Origin: Planctomycetota bacterium
GTDB taxonomy: Bacteria; Planctomycetota; Planctomycetia; Gemmatales; Gemmataceae
Assembly (NCBI GenBank): GCA_016191165.1
Contig: JACPPF010000045.1
Coordinates: 1-64,000, forward strand
Length of the DNA stretch: 64,000 nucleotides
Direction: 5' to 3'
The stretch's first letter is position 1. The number at the start of each line of letters is the position of its first letter. Shown here in pieces: positions 56,478-64,000 of the stretch. The notes under the pieces are model-generated. The model saw nothing but the letters and a program-made list of their open reading frames with translations. It had not been told where the DNA came from and did not search any database. A program made the translations under genes and the position numbers.

Positions 56478-58654
56478 TTGTTATCTCCTTTCGCAATTTT
56501 CTCGACGATTTGCTGAATCCGCTGTTGACGTTCACCCAGGTTGCGCAGTTCGCGGATGATCTGGGGTTCTTTCGCCTGTTCGCCTGGGAACTGACGGGCG
56601 TAGGTCTTGGTACGATCGTTGACGCGTTTCTGTAACGCGCGAACCATCTTGAGCTCTTGCAGGAGCTCAAGCAACTTCTTGTCGCCTTGCTTGCCCTGCT
56701 TGCCTGACTTGCTCTTGCCGCTCTTGGACTCCTGGTTTTTTTCTTGCTCCTTCTTGAGGGCGTCGATCATGTCCTTGAGGGATTCGATGATGTCTTTCTC
56801 GATCCCTTGAGTGACGCCGTGAACGTCGGTAAGCTCGAGTCGCTTCTGGACATGGATCATGTCCTGGCGGATTTGCTGGAACACCTCGGGGAAGGCGACC
56901 GCGGTGCCTTCGGATTCCAGGATGTCGATGCACTTGTTGACTTCCTGGACGATTTCCTTTTCCTGGTCGGCGAGCTTGAGGGCGTCTTTCTTGTCGCCGG
57001 AGTCAGCCTTCTTGCCGGGCCGTTTCAGGACGCGAGCGTCCACGTCAATAGTGCCAGCGAGAACTTGCTGCTGCATGACGAGCATCTTTTCGCAGCGAGC
57101 TTGGAGAGCTGCGAGGACGCGTTCGATTTCCTCGTCGCGAAGTTGCTGAAGGAGTTTTTCGAGCTTCTTCTTGGCTGCATCCAGGTCCTTGGCTGCTTGA
57201 GCTTGCTTGTTGGCCGCGTTCTTGGGATCGCCGGCCTTGATGTCCTTGGCAGCCTGGTTTTGTTCGTATCCAGCTTCTTGAACTTTCTTTTTGCTTTGAG
57301 CGATGTTTTGATCTTCCTTATCGCCGCCGCCTGGGGGGGGAGGCTGATCGCCGCCCTTTTGAGCGGAGGGGGGCCCTTGCTGGGCTTCCTTGGGATCGCC
57401 GCCGCCGGCTTTCGCCTGGCCCTTGCCGGCCTTGGAGTCGCCCGCTTTGGCCTGGCCCTTGCCGGCCTTGGGTTCACCGCCCGCCTTGGGGTCGCCGCCA
57501 GCTTTCGCCTGGCCGCCCGCCTTGGGATCGCCGCCCTTGTCGGCCTTGGAACCGGGCTTCTTGCTATCGGGATTGCCCTTGTCGCCCGCCTTGGCATTGG
57601 CGTCGGGGAGGCCAGGCTTTTTGTCTTCGTTGCCACCGGCCTTCTTGTCTTCGCTGCCCTTGGCGGAGCCTGGCTCGCCGGCTTTCTTGTCGCCGCCCTT
57701 GGCCGCGCCTTCTTGGCCCTTGCCCTTGCCGCCCTTGCTATCCTTGGCGGCGCCTTCTTGCCCCTTGGCGCCGGCTTTGCCCTTGGCGCCGGCCTTGGCG
57801 CCTTCTTGCCCCTTGGCGCCGGTCTTGTTGCCTGACTTGGGTTCGCCTGATTTTTCGCCCTGCCCGGCCTTGGGGTCGGCGGATTTGGATTCGCCCTTGG
57901 CGCCCTTGGATTCCTTGCCGCCGTCTTTCGCTTCGCCCTTGGCGCCTTCTTTACCTTTTTGGCCGGCGTTCTTGGCTTCGCCCTTGGCGCCTTCACCCTT
58001 GCCGCCGTCTTTGTTCTTGCCCTTCTGATTCGCCGCCTCAAGGCCTTTGCCGTCCTTGTCGAGTAGTTTGCCGATATCCTTTTCAATTTCGCCGGTCTTA
58101 TTGGCGGCAGCTTCCTGTTCCTTGCGGAGCTGATCCGGATCGGTCTTGCCGAGGCGATTGCGGGCTTCGAGATCCTTTTGCCGCTGGTAGGCGGCGTCGA
58201 GGTCCTTGATAATCTTTTCGAGCGTCTTGCGATTGTTCGACAGATCGCCGCGGTTATCGCGCATGGCCTCGAGAATCGTTTGCAACCGGCGCGTCAGGTC
58301 ATCGCTCTGGTTGGTGAGTTTTTCGAGATCGTCGGTGTTTTGCAGCCGCGCGGTCTTCATCATTTCGATCATCTTGACGAATTCCTGGTTGACCGCCAGT
58401 TCGCGACAAAGGTCGAGGACCTTGCCCAGCGCCTCGGCGCGGCGTTTTTCTTCCGGCGTGCCCTTGGAGAGCCTGTTCTTGAGCTTCAAGAGCGAAGTCT
58501 GGAAATCGCCGAACTGGCGCAATAGCTGCTGCTCGCCGTTGACGATGTCGTCTTTTTGTTGCGAGGATTTGGCCTGCTCCTGGGCGTAGGTGCCAATCGC
58601 GAAAAGCGACAGAACCGCGAGCCCGATCGAAGCGAGGATGAGACGAGCTTTCAT
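56474..58654 (-). CDS. Secreted coiled-coil protein with Lys/Gly/Ala-rich repeats
   Basis: The 726-residue protein has signal peptide MKARLILASIGLAVLSLFAIGTYAQ. A coiled coil of about 150 residues (KLTNQSDDLTRRLQTILEAMRDNRGDLSNN) leads to a 240-residue low-complexity tract built from KGAKGE, GEPKAG, KAGG and KGQ units, without aromatic residues. A second helical part follows (EIERVLAALQARCEKMLVMQQQVLAG). The tract is extremely rich in G/C third positions and reads open on both strands. It is likely extended outside the membrane; collagen-like GXY periodicity is not strict. It lies downstream of the DUF4175-like gene and couples to the 377-residue protein. Confidence 0.82.
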   Translation of the reverse strand: MKARLILASIGLAVLSLFAIGTYAQEQAKSSQQKDDIVNGEQQLLRQFGDFQTSLLKLKNRLSKGTPEEKRRAEALGKVLDLCRELAVNQEFVKMIEMMKTARLQNTDDLEKLTNQSDDLTRRLQTILEAMRDNRGDLSNNRKTLEKIIKDLDAAYQRQKDLEARNRLGKTDPDQLRKEQEAAANKTGEIEKDIGKLLDKDGKGLEAANQKGKNKDGGKGEGAKGEAKNAGQKGKEGAKGEAKDGGKESKGAKGESKSADPKAGQGEKSGEPKSGNKTGAKGQEGAKAGAKGKAGAKGQEGAAKDSKGGKGKGQEGAAKGGDKKAGEPGSAKGSEDKKAGGNEDKKPGLPDANAKAGDKGNPDSKKPGSKADKGGDPKAGGQAKAGGDPKAGGEPKAGKGQAKAGDSKAGKGQAKAGGGDPKEAQQGPPSAQKGGDQPPPPGGGDKEDQNIAQSKKKVQEAGYEQNQAAKDIKAGDPKNAANKQAQAAKDLDAAKKKLEKLLQQLRDEEIERVLAALQARCEKMLVMQQQVLAGTIDVDARVLKRPGKKADSGDKKDALKLADQEKEIVQEVNKCIDILESEGTAVAFPEVFQQIRQDMIHVQKRLELTDVHGVTQGIEKDIIESLKDMIDALKKEQEKNQESKSGKSKSGKQGKQGDKKLLELLQELKMVRALQKRVNDRTKTYARQFPGEQAKEPQIIRELRNLGERQQRIQQIVEKIAKGDNK

Positions 58655-58994
58655 GAACAGAGTCCTCCCAGGAAGAGGGTGCCGGATCCGTGCGCGGGAT
58701 CCAGGTTGTTTCGTGCAGCCCGCTCGGCCAAAGGAAGAGAACCGGCGTCGCAGGCGATATTATGACGAGTTATTGTGAAACTCCAAACAAAATTCGGGAA
58801 AATTTGCAACAAATGACTCTTACGCTTGTACACCTATTCGTTCCCGATGCGCGAAACGGCCACGCCTCCTCAAGGTAGTACACGAGGCCAACCGTGCCTT
58901 TGAGCATTTTACCATTACCTGCCAGGATTTCCTACTCCGTTGTTGATGGCGGTTGTAGGTCAGGCTTTCCAGCCTGACAGCGGCGGTCACCCGG
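58655..58994. other. Intergenic region between the coiled-coil and DUF4175-like genes
   Basis: No protein gene is convincing. The left part is AT-rich (about 58760-58820), suited to a promoter for the coiled-coil gene on the minus strand. The right edge is the inverted repeat near 58956-59018. Confidence 0.55.
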
Positions 58995-59018
58995 TCAGGC
59001 TGGAAAGCCTGACCTACC
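58956..59018. repeat. 24-bp inverted repeat (gtaggtcaggctttccagcc ...)
   Basis: Two 24-base arms about 15 bases apart are exact reverse complements. The stop codon of the DUF4175-like gene lies in the loop-side arm, so the repeat supplies its last eight or so codons. The same family is at 55140-55224. Coordinates are good to about one base. Confidence 0.8.
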
Positions 59019-62000
59019 AGGCCGGCGCCACGACGGCGGAGCGCTGATTCGACTTCGTTCCGGGACCGATTGCCAGGAAACCGGAATAGCTCCCCGCGAC
59101 CTGGGGTCTCGCAGCTGACTTGTCTTCTTCGGCTCCGGTTTCTTTTCATCCTTCTTGTCCTTGCCGAGGAGTTTTTCGATCTCTTCACGGATGATCCGCA
59201 GACGCTCCTCATCGAGGAAGCGGGTTCGTTCGCGTTGCCGTTGTTCGATGGACGCCAGCAGGGCGATCAGCTTGGATTCGACGACGCCTTCCTCCAGGGC
59301 GTCGAGCAATCGTTTGATGTCGTTGGAAAGCACGCTCATCTGGCGCTGGGCGGCGGACATCGCTTTCTGGTGGGCGTCGGCGTCGGGGGGTTGCTGGGCG
59401 CTGGCGTCGCGTTCGACCTGCTGGCGGGCGAGGTCGAAGAGTTCCTCGGCGCGCGGGTGCGTGCCGGTGACGGGGTTCTTCGGATCATCGAATGAGTTTT
59501 GCATGACGATGTCGGTCAAGGGTTGAATGACGCGCTTCTCGATGGTCTCCATGCGATCGGCGCGGATGCGGTTGACCTGCATTTCGCGCAGAATGTTCTG
59601 GTAGGCGTTGTTGGTGTCGCGCAGGTTATTGCCCGCCAGCGAAAGGGCGGTGCGGATTTCGTTCATGCGATGCAACACGGTTTCCATGTCGGTCTTCGGG
59701 TCGCGCACCTTGCTCTGCTGTTCGAGCAGGCTGACGATGCTGGCGTCCACTTTTTCCTTGGCCGACTGGAGTTTTTCCAGCAAGGTTTCTTCTTCCAGGG
59801 CGATCTGGGCCAAGAGCTCGTTTTCGCTGATGACGAGGAAGTTGATGAACCCGTTGGGGTTTTTCTTGGTGGTGCCGCGCAGGGTCTTGCCGGTGGGCCC
59901 GCGATAGCCCGGACCGGTCTCGACGTTGTTGTCGGTGGCCTGCACGGCGATTTGCAGGTGGTAGTGCATCTGGCCGATCTTATCGGGATCGACGGCGCGC
60001 AGGGCGGGCAGGACTTCCTTGACGTCGAACGCTTCGCGCCGATCCTTGAAATCGAATTCCCAGCCGCGCGCGACGCGGCGCGCGGTGAGCGCCTTTTGAA
60101 GTTGATCGAGCGTGATCATTTCGCCATTTTCGACGCGGTTTTGCAGATCCTTTTGAAACTCGACCGCGTCGGCGTAGCCATCCTCGAAGCCCTGCGATTG
60201 CCGCAGGTGTTCCTGGAGAATGTCGGACGTGATGGCGACGTGATAGTTGCCGAAATGCCAGCTGATCGGGTTGCCTGGCCAGAACTGGAGGTTGCTCAGG
60301 ACGAGGCCGCTGCGGTAGCGCACGACGTTCTTATCGACTTCGAGCCTGGGGAGTTTCTTGGCGCCGCCGGTGGCGATCAGCTCGAAGTCCACCTTGCGGT
60401 AGCGGTGCTGGTAGCCGACCTTGACGAGGCCGTAGTCGTCCTTGACGATGCACTCGAAGGGAATGCGGGCGACGGGAGTGATGAGGAAGGCGCCGGTGAG
60501 GTCGGCCTGGTCGCGTGGGTTGCCTGCGTCCTTGGCGGCCGGTTCGGGGGCGCGGAATTTCGCCTTGCGCAGCAGCACGCCGTGGACGCTCAGGTTGCTG
60601 ACCTGCGGTTCGCCATCGAGGATGGAGAGGATCTTGAAACGGCGCCGCCCGCGGATGTTGTCCTCGTCGATGAATTCGACCGTGAAGTCATGCCGGCGCG
60701 AAATCTTGTCCATTTCGATGGTGAAGCCGCCCTGATCGGCGTCCGCGCTCACCTTGCCCTGGAAGCCGAGGTAGCCTTCGGGCAGGACGGGCGGGTCGCG
60801 GGTGAACACGGCGCGATCCTTGCGCAGCGGGCGGTCGATGCGCACGTGCACGGCGAGCTTCGAGCCCAGCGCCACGTCGATGGTGTTGGTGTCGCCCGTG
60901 AAGGAGAGCGGCAAATCGCGGGTCAGGTGCTTTTGCCCTCGCAGCGGGGTCTGGTCCGGGCCGATGAGCCGATGGTAGATGTAGGCCGGCTCGTCCTTGT
61001 CGATGGTGATGCCCTTGGGCGCCGGGGCGCCAACGAGCGTGATGGATTTCTTGGGCGTGAAGAAGTCCTCGCCGCGGGCGCGGAAGTTGAACTTCGTCGA
61101 ATCCTTTAACTCGCGCAGGGAAATCGTGAACTTGTTGGCGTTGGGCTTGTCGATCGATTCGCTGCGCCCCGATTCCTCGCCGCGGAAGACCACGTCCACG
61201 CGGGAGGGGACGGCGAGCTTGCGCAGCGTGCGGCCCATGCTCGGGGAGTCGCGGAGTTCGTCGAGCTTCGTGAATATCTCGTCGAGAGCCTGGAAGTTAT
61301 CGAGCTGGAGCGCCACGCGCACGTCGGGGTCGGTCCGTTGGCGATCGATCTCGTCGATCATCCAGGTGCGCCAGTCGAGCCATTCGTCGAGTTCCGTCTG
61401 GGCCTCGCGCTGGTCGATCTTGGCCTTGATTTCAGGGCGCTCGAAATGGGCGCGCACCTTGCCGCTGGTTTTGCCGGGCGGGACGTTTTCAAAGAGAGCG
61501 GCGACCAGATTGGGTTCGAGCTTGTCGGCATCGATTTTCCAGTCGGCGAAATCGGCCGGGATCTTGACGCGATCGAGCAGCGCCGGCTCGATGAGTTTCT
61601 CTTCGGAGAGGTCCTTCCAGCGCAAGGGCCGCCAGCCGTAGGGCGCCTTCGGGTCGGCGATCACCCATTCGACGGCGCGGATTTGCAGATCGGGCCGGCC
61701 GCCCGGATCGTCGCGCGGCACGCGCATGTCGTTCGCATCGGTCTTGGATCGCTGGAAGCCTTCGATCTCCAGATGCGCGTTACGCGGCCAGTAGGAGGCT
61801 TGAATCAGCAGGTTGCGTTCCGTCCAGATGGACGCGACATGGTAGAAGTTCCAGCAGTAGCGATACGGGTTGATGCCCTGTTCCGCGACGACGTACGAGC
61901 CGCCGCTGATGACGACCAGGTTGACGATAAACAGGCCAATGGTGACCACGCCGACCAGAAACCACAGCACGAAGAGCCGGCTCCAGTTGAAGACGCTTGA

Positions 62001-62537
62001 CACCGGCAACTTCTTGAGCGTTTCCACCGCTTCGCCAATGGTCTTTTCAACCATCGCTTGCGAATAACCGTAGCGTTTGGAGAGCTTGGGATCGGCCAGT
62101 TCGACGGCGGTGATCAGGCGATCGCCCAGCTCTTTCTTGAAGCGGCGTTCGAGCACCAGGGCCAGCGCCTGATCGTTGAAATCGCGCAGCCAGCGCACCA
62201 CCACGCGCGTGACCGCCAGATAGGCCAACCCCAGCGAGATCACCGCCAGGACCATGATGCGGCAGACCCGGCTGCTCGCCAGACTGGGATCGACGTCGTC
62301 AAGTTCGAGGAGCCAGTCCAGACCGTGGATGTTGACAAGGTCGATGTGGATCAACGTCAATCCGAAGTCGAGCGCCAGCCCGAGCCAGAACAGGATGGAG
62401 GCCGCCAGGATCGTCAGGGCGAGCCCTTCGAGGATGACGTAGCGGCGAATATATTTGCGCAGGAGTTGCAGCGGGTGGCGAACGCGCCGCTGCGACTCCT
62501 CGTGATTGAACGTTTTGGGTTGCGTCACCGTTGCCAT
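58995..62537 (-). CDS. Large DUF4175-like membrane protein
   Basis: The 1180-residue protein starts at ATG 62537 (MATVTQPKTFNHEESQ); the frame upstream only reads through a repeat. Hydrophobic segments are near 38-65, 95-120 and 200-230. A long soluble region follows, with Ig-like beta segments (KFTISLRELKDSTKFNFRARGE, TIDVALGSKLAVHVRID) and then coiled coils (TLLEKLQSAKEKVDASIVSLLEQQ). Order and size resemble DUF4175 proteins of bacterial envelope clusters that include MoxR, DUF58 and VWA genes. The last 30 residues appear to come from a repeat. Function unknown, probably envelope-associated. Confidence 0.72.
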   Translation of the reverse strand: MATVTQPKTFNHEESQRRVRHPLQLLRKYIRRYVILEGLALTILAASILFWLGLALDFGLTLIHIDLVNIHGLDWLLELDDVDPSLASSRVCRIMVLAVISLGLAYLAVTRVVVRWLRDFNDQALALVLERRFKKELGDRLITAVELADPKLSKRYGYSQAMVEKTIGEAVETLKKLPVSSVFNWSRLFVLWFLVGVVTIGLFIVNLVVISGGSYVVAEQGINPYRYCWNFYHVASIWTERNLLIQASYWPRNAHLEIEGFQRSKTDANDMRVPRDDPGGRPDLQIRAVEWVIADPKAPYGWRPLRWKDLSEEKLIEPALLDRVKIPADFADWKIDADKLEPNLVAALFENVPPGKTSGKVRAHFERPEIKAKIDQREAQTELDEWLDWRTWMIDEIDRQRTDPDVRVALQLDNFQALDEIFTKLDELRDSPSMGRTLRKLAVPSRVDVVFRGEESGRSESIDKPNANKFTISLRELKDSTKFNFRARGEDFFTPKKSITLVGAPAPKGITIDKDEPAYIYHRLIGPDQTPLRGQKHLTRDLPLSFTGDTNTIDVALGSKLAVHVRIDRPLRKDRAVFTRDPPVLPEGYLGFQGKVSADADQGGFTIEMDKISRRHDFTVEFIDEDNIRGRRRFKILSILDGEPQVSNLSVHGVLLRKAKFRAPEPAAKDAGNPRDQADLTGAFLITPVARIPFECIVKDDYGLVKVGYQHRYRKVDFELIATGGAKKLPRLEVDKNVVRYRSGLVLSNLQFWPGNPISWHFGNYHVAITSDILQEHLRQSQGFEDGYADAVEFQKDLQNRVENGEMITLDQLQKALTARRVARGWEFDFKDRREAFDVKEVLPALRAVDPDKIGQMHYHLQIAVQATDNNVETGPGYRGPTGKTLRGTTKKNPNGFINFLVISENELLAQIALEEETLLEKLQSAKEKVDASIVSLLEQQSKVRDPKTDMETVLHRMNEIRTALSLAGNNLRDTNNAYQNILREMQVNRIRADRMETIEKRVIQPLTDIVMQNSFDDPKNPVTGTHPRAEELFDLARQQVERDASAQQPPDADAHQKAMSAAQRQMSVLSNDIKRLLDALEEGVVESKLIALLASIEQRQRERTRFLDEERLRIIREEIEKLLGKDKKDEKKPEPKKTSQLRDPRSRGAIPVSWQSVPERSRISAPPSWRRPGRSGFPA

Positions 62538-62582
62538 TGCAGGTCTCCAAGGCCGCGCGGGCCGCGCGGCGCCATTTGCTTT

Positions 62583-62715
62583 GAGCTCGTTCCCAGGCTC
62601 CGTCTGGGAACGCATTGCCTTGCAGGCTCTGCTTGCCGAATTTCGGTCGCGGTTCGGCGCGGCCGAGTCTCGCGCACCGGGCGTTCCCAGGCGGAGCCTG
62701 GGAACGAGGAATATC
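62583..62715. repeat. Compound inverted repeat (gttcccaggc type), second copy
   Basis: Ctcgttcccaggctccgtct at 62586 faces gttcccaggcggagcctggg near 62681. Inner palindromes lie around 62620-62665. It is the same family as 53825-53935 and fills the gap between the two membrane-protein genes. Confidence 0.8.
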
Positions 62716-62716
62716 A

Positions 62717-64000
62717 TCAAGCCAGCCGCAGAAGTTTGCGGGCCAGCCATTCGATGCCGAGCAGGCTGACGATCATCAGCATCAGGTACGAAAAATTCAC
62801 GGGCAGCAAGCCTTCAAACAGATTCGCGAAGATCAGGTCGGTCGCGAACACGCACCCCGACATGAAGACGCACACGCCGAAGAACGCCAGCGCGCTGATC
62901 CATTGCCTGAGCACCAGCAGGATCGTCGAGCCGATGAAACCGACCACGATCGGCGTGATCAGGACGCCCCAGAAGATCGAGACCGATTGACCGGCAACCA
63001 GCGTGATCAACAGCGGCACGAGCCCCAGGACCAGCCCGCCGACAAAAGCGATGATCCCCGCCTGCCATTGTCCCACAATGACCAGGACCAACGCCACCAG
63101 CAGACCCAGGACCAGCGGGATCAAGGTCATGGTCCAGAAAATCTCCCAGGGCCATTCACGTGGAATCGGCGCGTCCCACAAATCCTGGAAGCGGCCCTTG
63201 ATGATGTCGGTCTTGGGCGGCACCGGCACGATGCACTTCGCCACCGCGTCGGCCGAGCTCAGCGGAAAGAAGAGCCGTTTCGACGATTTCGTTCCCTCGG
63301 CAACCGGCTGATCCACCGGCACTTGAATACTTGACTCGATCTCCTTGACGATGTCCGGCGGCAGCTTGCTCGCCTCCGACGCCAGCTGGTACAGGTAGCC
63401 AAAGTTCGTCCGCACGTTGTCCAGCTCCGGGTTCGGTTTGCGGACGATGAGACGGGCACGTAGCGACTCGTTGGGCAAATCCTTGATCGGCACAATGAAC
63501 TCGTATTCGCCCGGTTCCTTGATGGTATGCTGCCCGACGAAATAGCCCTGCCACGGGCCGTCGCCGACGCGCGCCTTCAGAACGAACGAACTGATGGCGG
63601 AGCCTTGCTTCGACCCCGCCTTCTTCCCCTTACCAGGCTGGTCCTCGTCGGGGCGATTCTTGTCGATGCGTTTGACCTGGACCGTGGGCGATTCTTCCGG
63701 CCCAAGGAACAGCAGACCTTTGCGCTTGATCTGGGCCTCGAAGTTGATCTGCCCGACCGGGGCGCTGCGGGCCATCAGGATGCGGCCATACTTTTTCTGC
63801 TCGGTGGCGCCGGAGGCGACGTAGCGCGCCATCTTGATCCAGATGCGCTCGTGGAAGCCGTTCTTGTAGGCGCGCAAGCGCCACAGTTCGCCCGAGCCGA
63901 GGTAGAGCGTCTTGCCGGAGCCGAATTTCATGGAGACGATGAACGGTTGCTGATCCTTGAATTCTTCGGACTTTTCGCCGATGCGCGAGGTCACGGGACC
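62717..64000 (-). CDS. Membrane protein, C-terminal part (amidotransferase/VWA-type), cut by the window edge
   Basis: About 425 visible residues, with no start in the window. The first part has FGSGKTLYLGSGELWRLRAYKNGFHERIWIKMARYV, the block found at the end of glutamine-amidotransferase-like domains in BatA/VWA-type membrane proteins. A beta domain follows (YFVGQHTIKEPGEYEFIVPIKDLP). The last 150 residues hold five or six membrane segments (TLIPLVLGLLVALVLVIVG and others). It precedes the DUF4175-like gene on the same strand, matching MoxR-type envelope clusters. The full domain order cannot be seen. Confidence 0.7.
   Translation of the reverse strand, partial: GPVTSRIGEKSEEFKDQQPFIVSMKFGSGKTLYLGSGELWRLRAYKNGFHERIWIKMARYVASGATEQKKYGRILMARSAPVGQINFEAQIKRKGLLFLGPEESPTVQVKRIDKNRPDEDQPGKGKKAGSKQGSAISSFVLKARVGDGPWQGYFVGQHTIKEPGEYEFIVPIKDLPNESLRARLIVRKPNPELDNVRTNFGYLYQLASEASKLPPDIVKEIESSIQVPVDQPVAEGTKSSKRLFFPLSSADAVAKCIVPVPPKTDIIKGRFQDLWDAPIPREWPWEIFWTMTLIPLVLGLLVALVLVIVGQWQAGIIAFVGGLVLGLVPLLITLVAGQSVSIFWGVLITPIVVGFIGSTILLVLRQWISALAFFGVCVFMSGCVFATDLIFANLFEGLLPVNFSYLMLMIVSLLGIEWLARKLLRLA

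Noticed and set aside
56744..58028. Plus-strand hydrophobic or Pro/Ser-rich frames opposite the coiled-coil gene
   Set aside because: They come from the Lys/Gly/Ala-rich repeat read backwards; the minus frame has a signal peptide and operon coupling.

Overview
The window is high-GC bacterial chromosomal DNA, most likely from a planctomycete of the Gemmata/Gemmataceae type. Evidence for this is a PSCyt1-DUF1549-DUF1553 cytochrome protein, several DUF1559 pseudopilin-like proteins, an extracellular sedolisin with an ESRELL-type N-terminal motif, a SecE with a very long N-terminal extension, and many dispersed inverted repeats. No rRNA or CRISPR array was seen.

Layout. 0.5-5.3 kb (minus strand): a three-gene redox operon encoding a TTG-started b-type membrane protein, a 10-CXXCH multihaem cytochrome, and a fusion of two cyclic-nucleotide-binding domains with a four-cluster DmsB/NrfC-like ferredoxin. 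5.4-7.1 kb: cysC and a divergent sigma-factor-like gene. 7.1-15.3 kb: two diverged copies of a module flanking a sedolisin gene. Each module is a winged-helix-like protein containing a poly-C tract, then five TAAT repeats at 11-bp spacing abutting a sigma70-type promoter, then small secreted proteins and DUF1559 pseudopilins. One copy carries 11 C and is out of frame from the ATG. 15.3-20.3 kb (minus): a prophage remnant with HK97-type capsid, connector, ParB-like protein, ABC-ATPase/GNAT fusion, small-terminase-like protein and a Zn ribbon. 20.5-27.1 kb: PSCyt1/DUF1549/DUF1553 protein, a secreted-protein gene broken by an in-frame TGA, STAS protein, site-2 protease and MFS transporter.

27.4-47.3 kb (plus) is the informational superoperon: tRNA-Thr(UGU)-Tyr-Gly-Thr(GGU)-tuf-rpmG-tRNA-Trp-secE-nusG-rplK-rplA-rplJ-rplL-rpoB-rpoC-rpsL-rpsG-fusA. 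A good TTGCAA-N17-TATACT promoter precedes the tRNAs and an attenuator-like hairpin with a T run lies between rplL and rpoB. An island bounded by 26-bp inverted repeats, carrying a four-helix-bundle gene and a tiny Zn-ribbon gene, sits between rpoB and rpoC.

47.4-48.6 kb: a receiver-like/PP2C (RsbU-type) phosphatase. 48.7-55.1 kb (minus): a secreted NPCBM-domain protein followed by three HtrA-like proteins, of which one keeps the catalytic triad, one has lost Ser, and one has lost all three residues and is fused to an esterase-like domain that also lacks its nucleophile. 55.3-64 kb (minus): a set of envelope genes consisting of a partial amidotransferase/VWA-type membrane protein, a large DUF4175-like membrane protein, a Lys/Gly/Ala-rich coiled-coil secreted protein and a second secreted protein translationally coupled to it through a GTGA overlap.

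The best candidates for undescribed biology are the duplicated poly-C/direct-repeat/pseudopilin module, the cyclic-nucleotide-gated ferredoxin-cytochrome operon, and the graded HtrA pseudoprotease operon.
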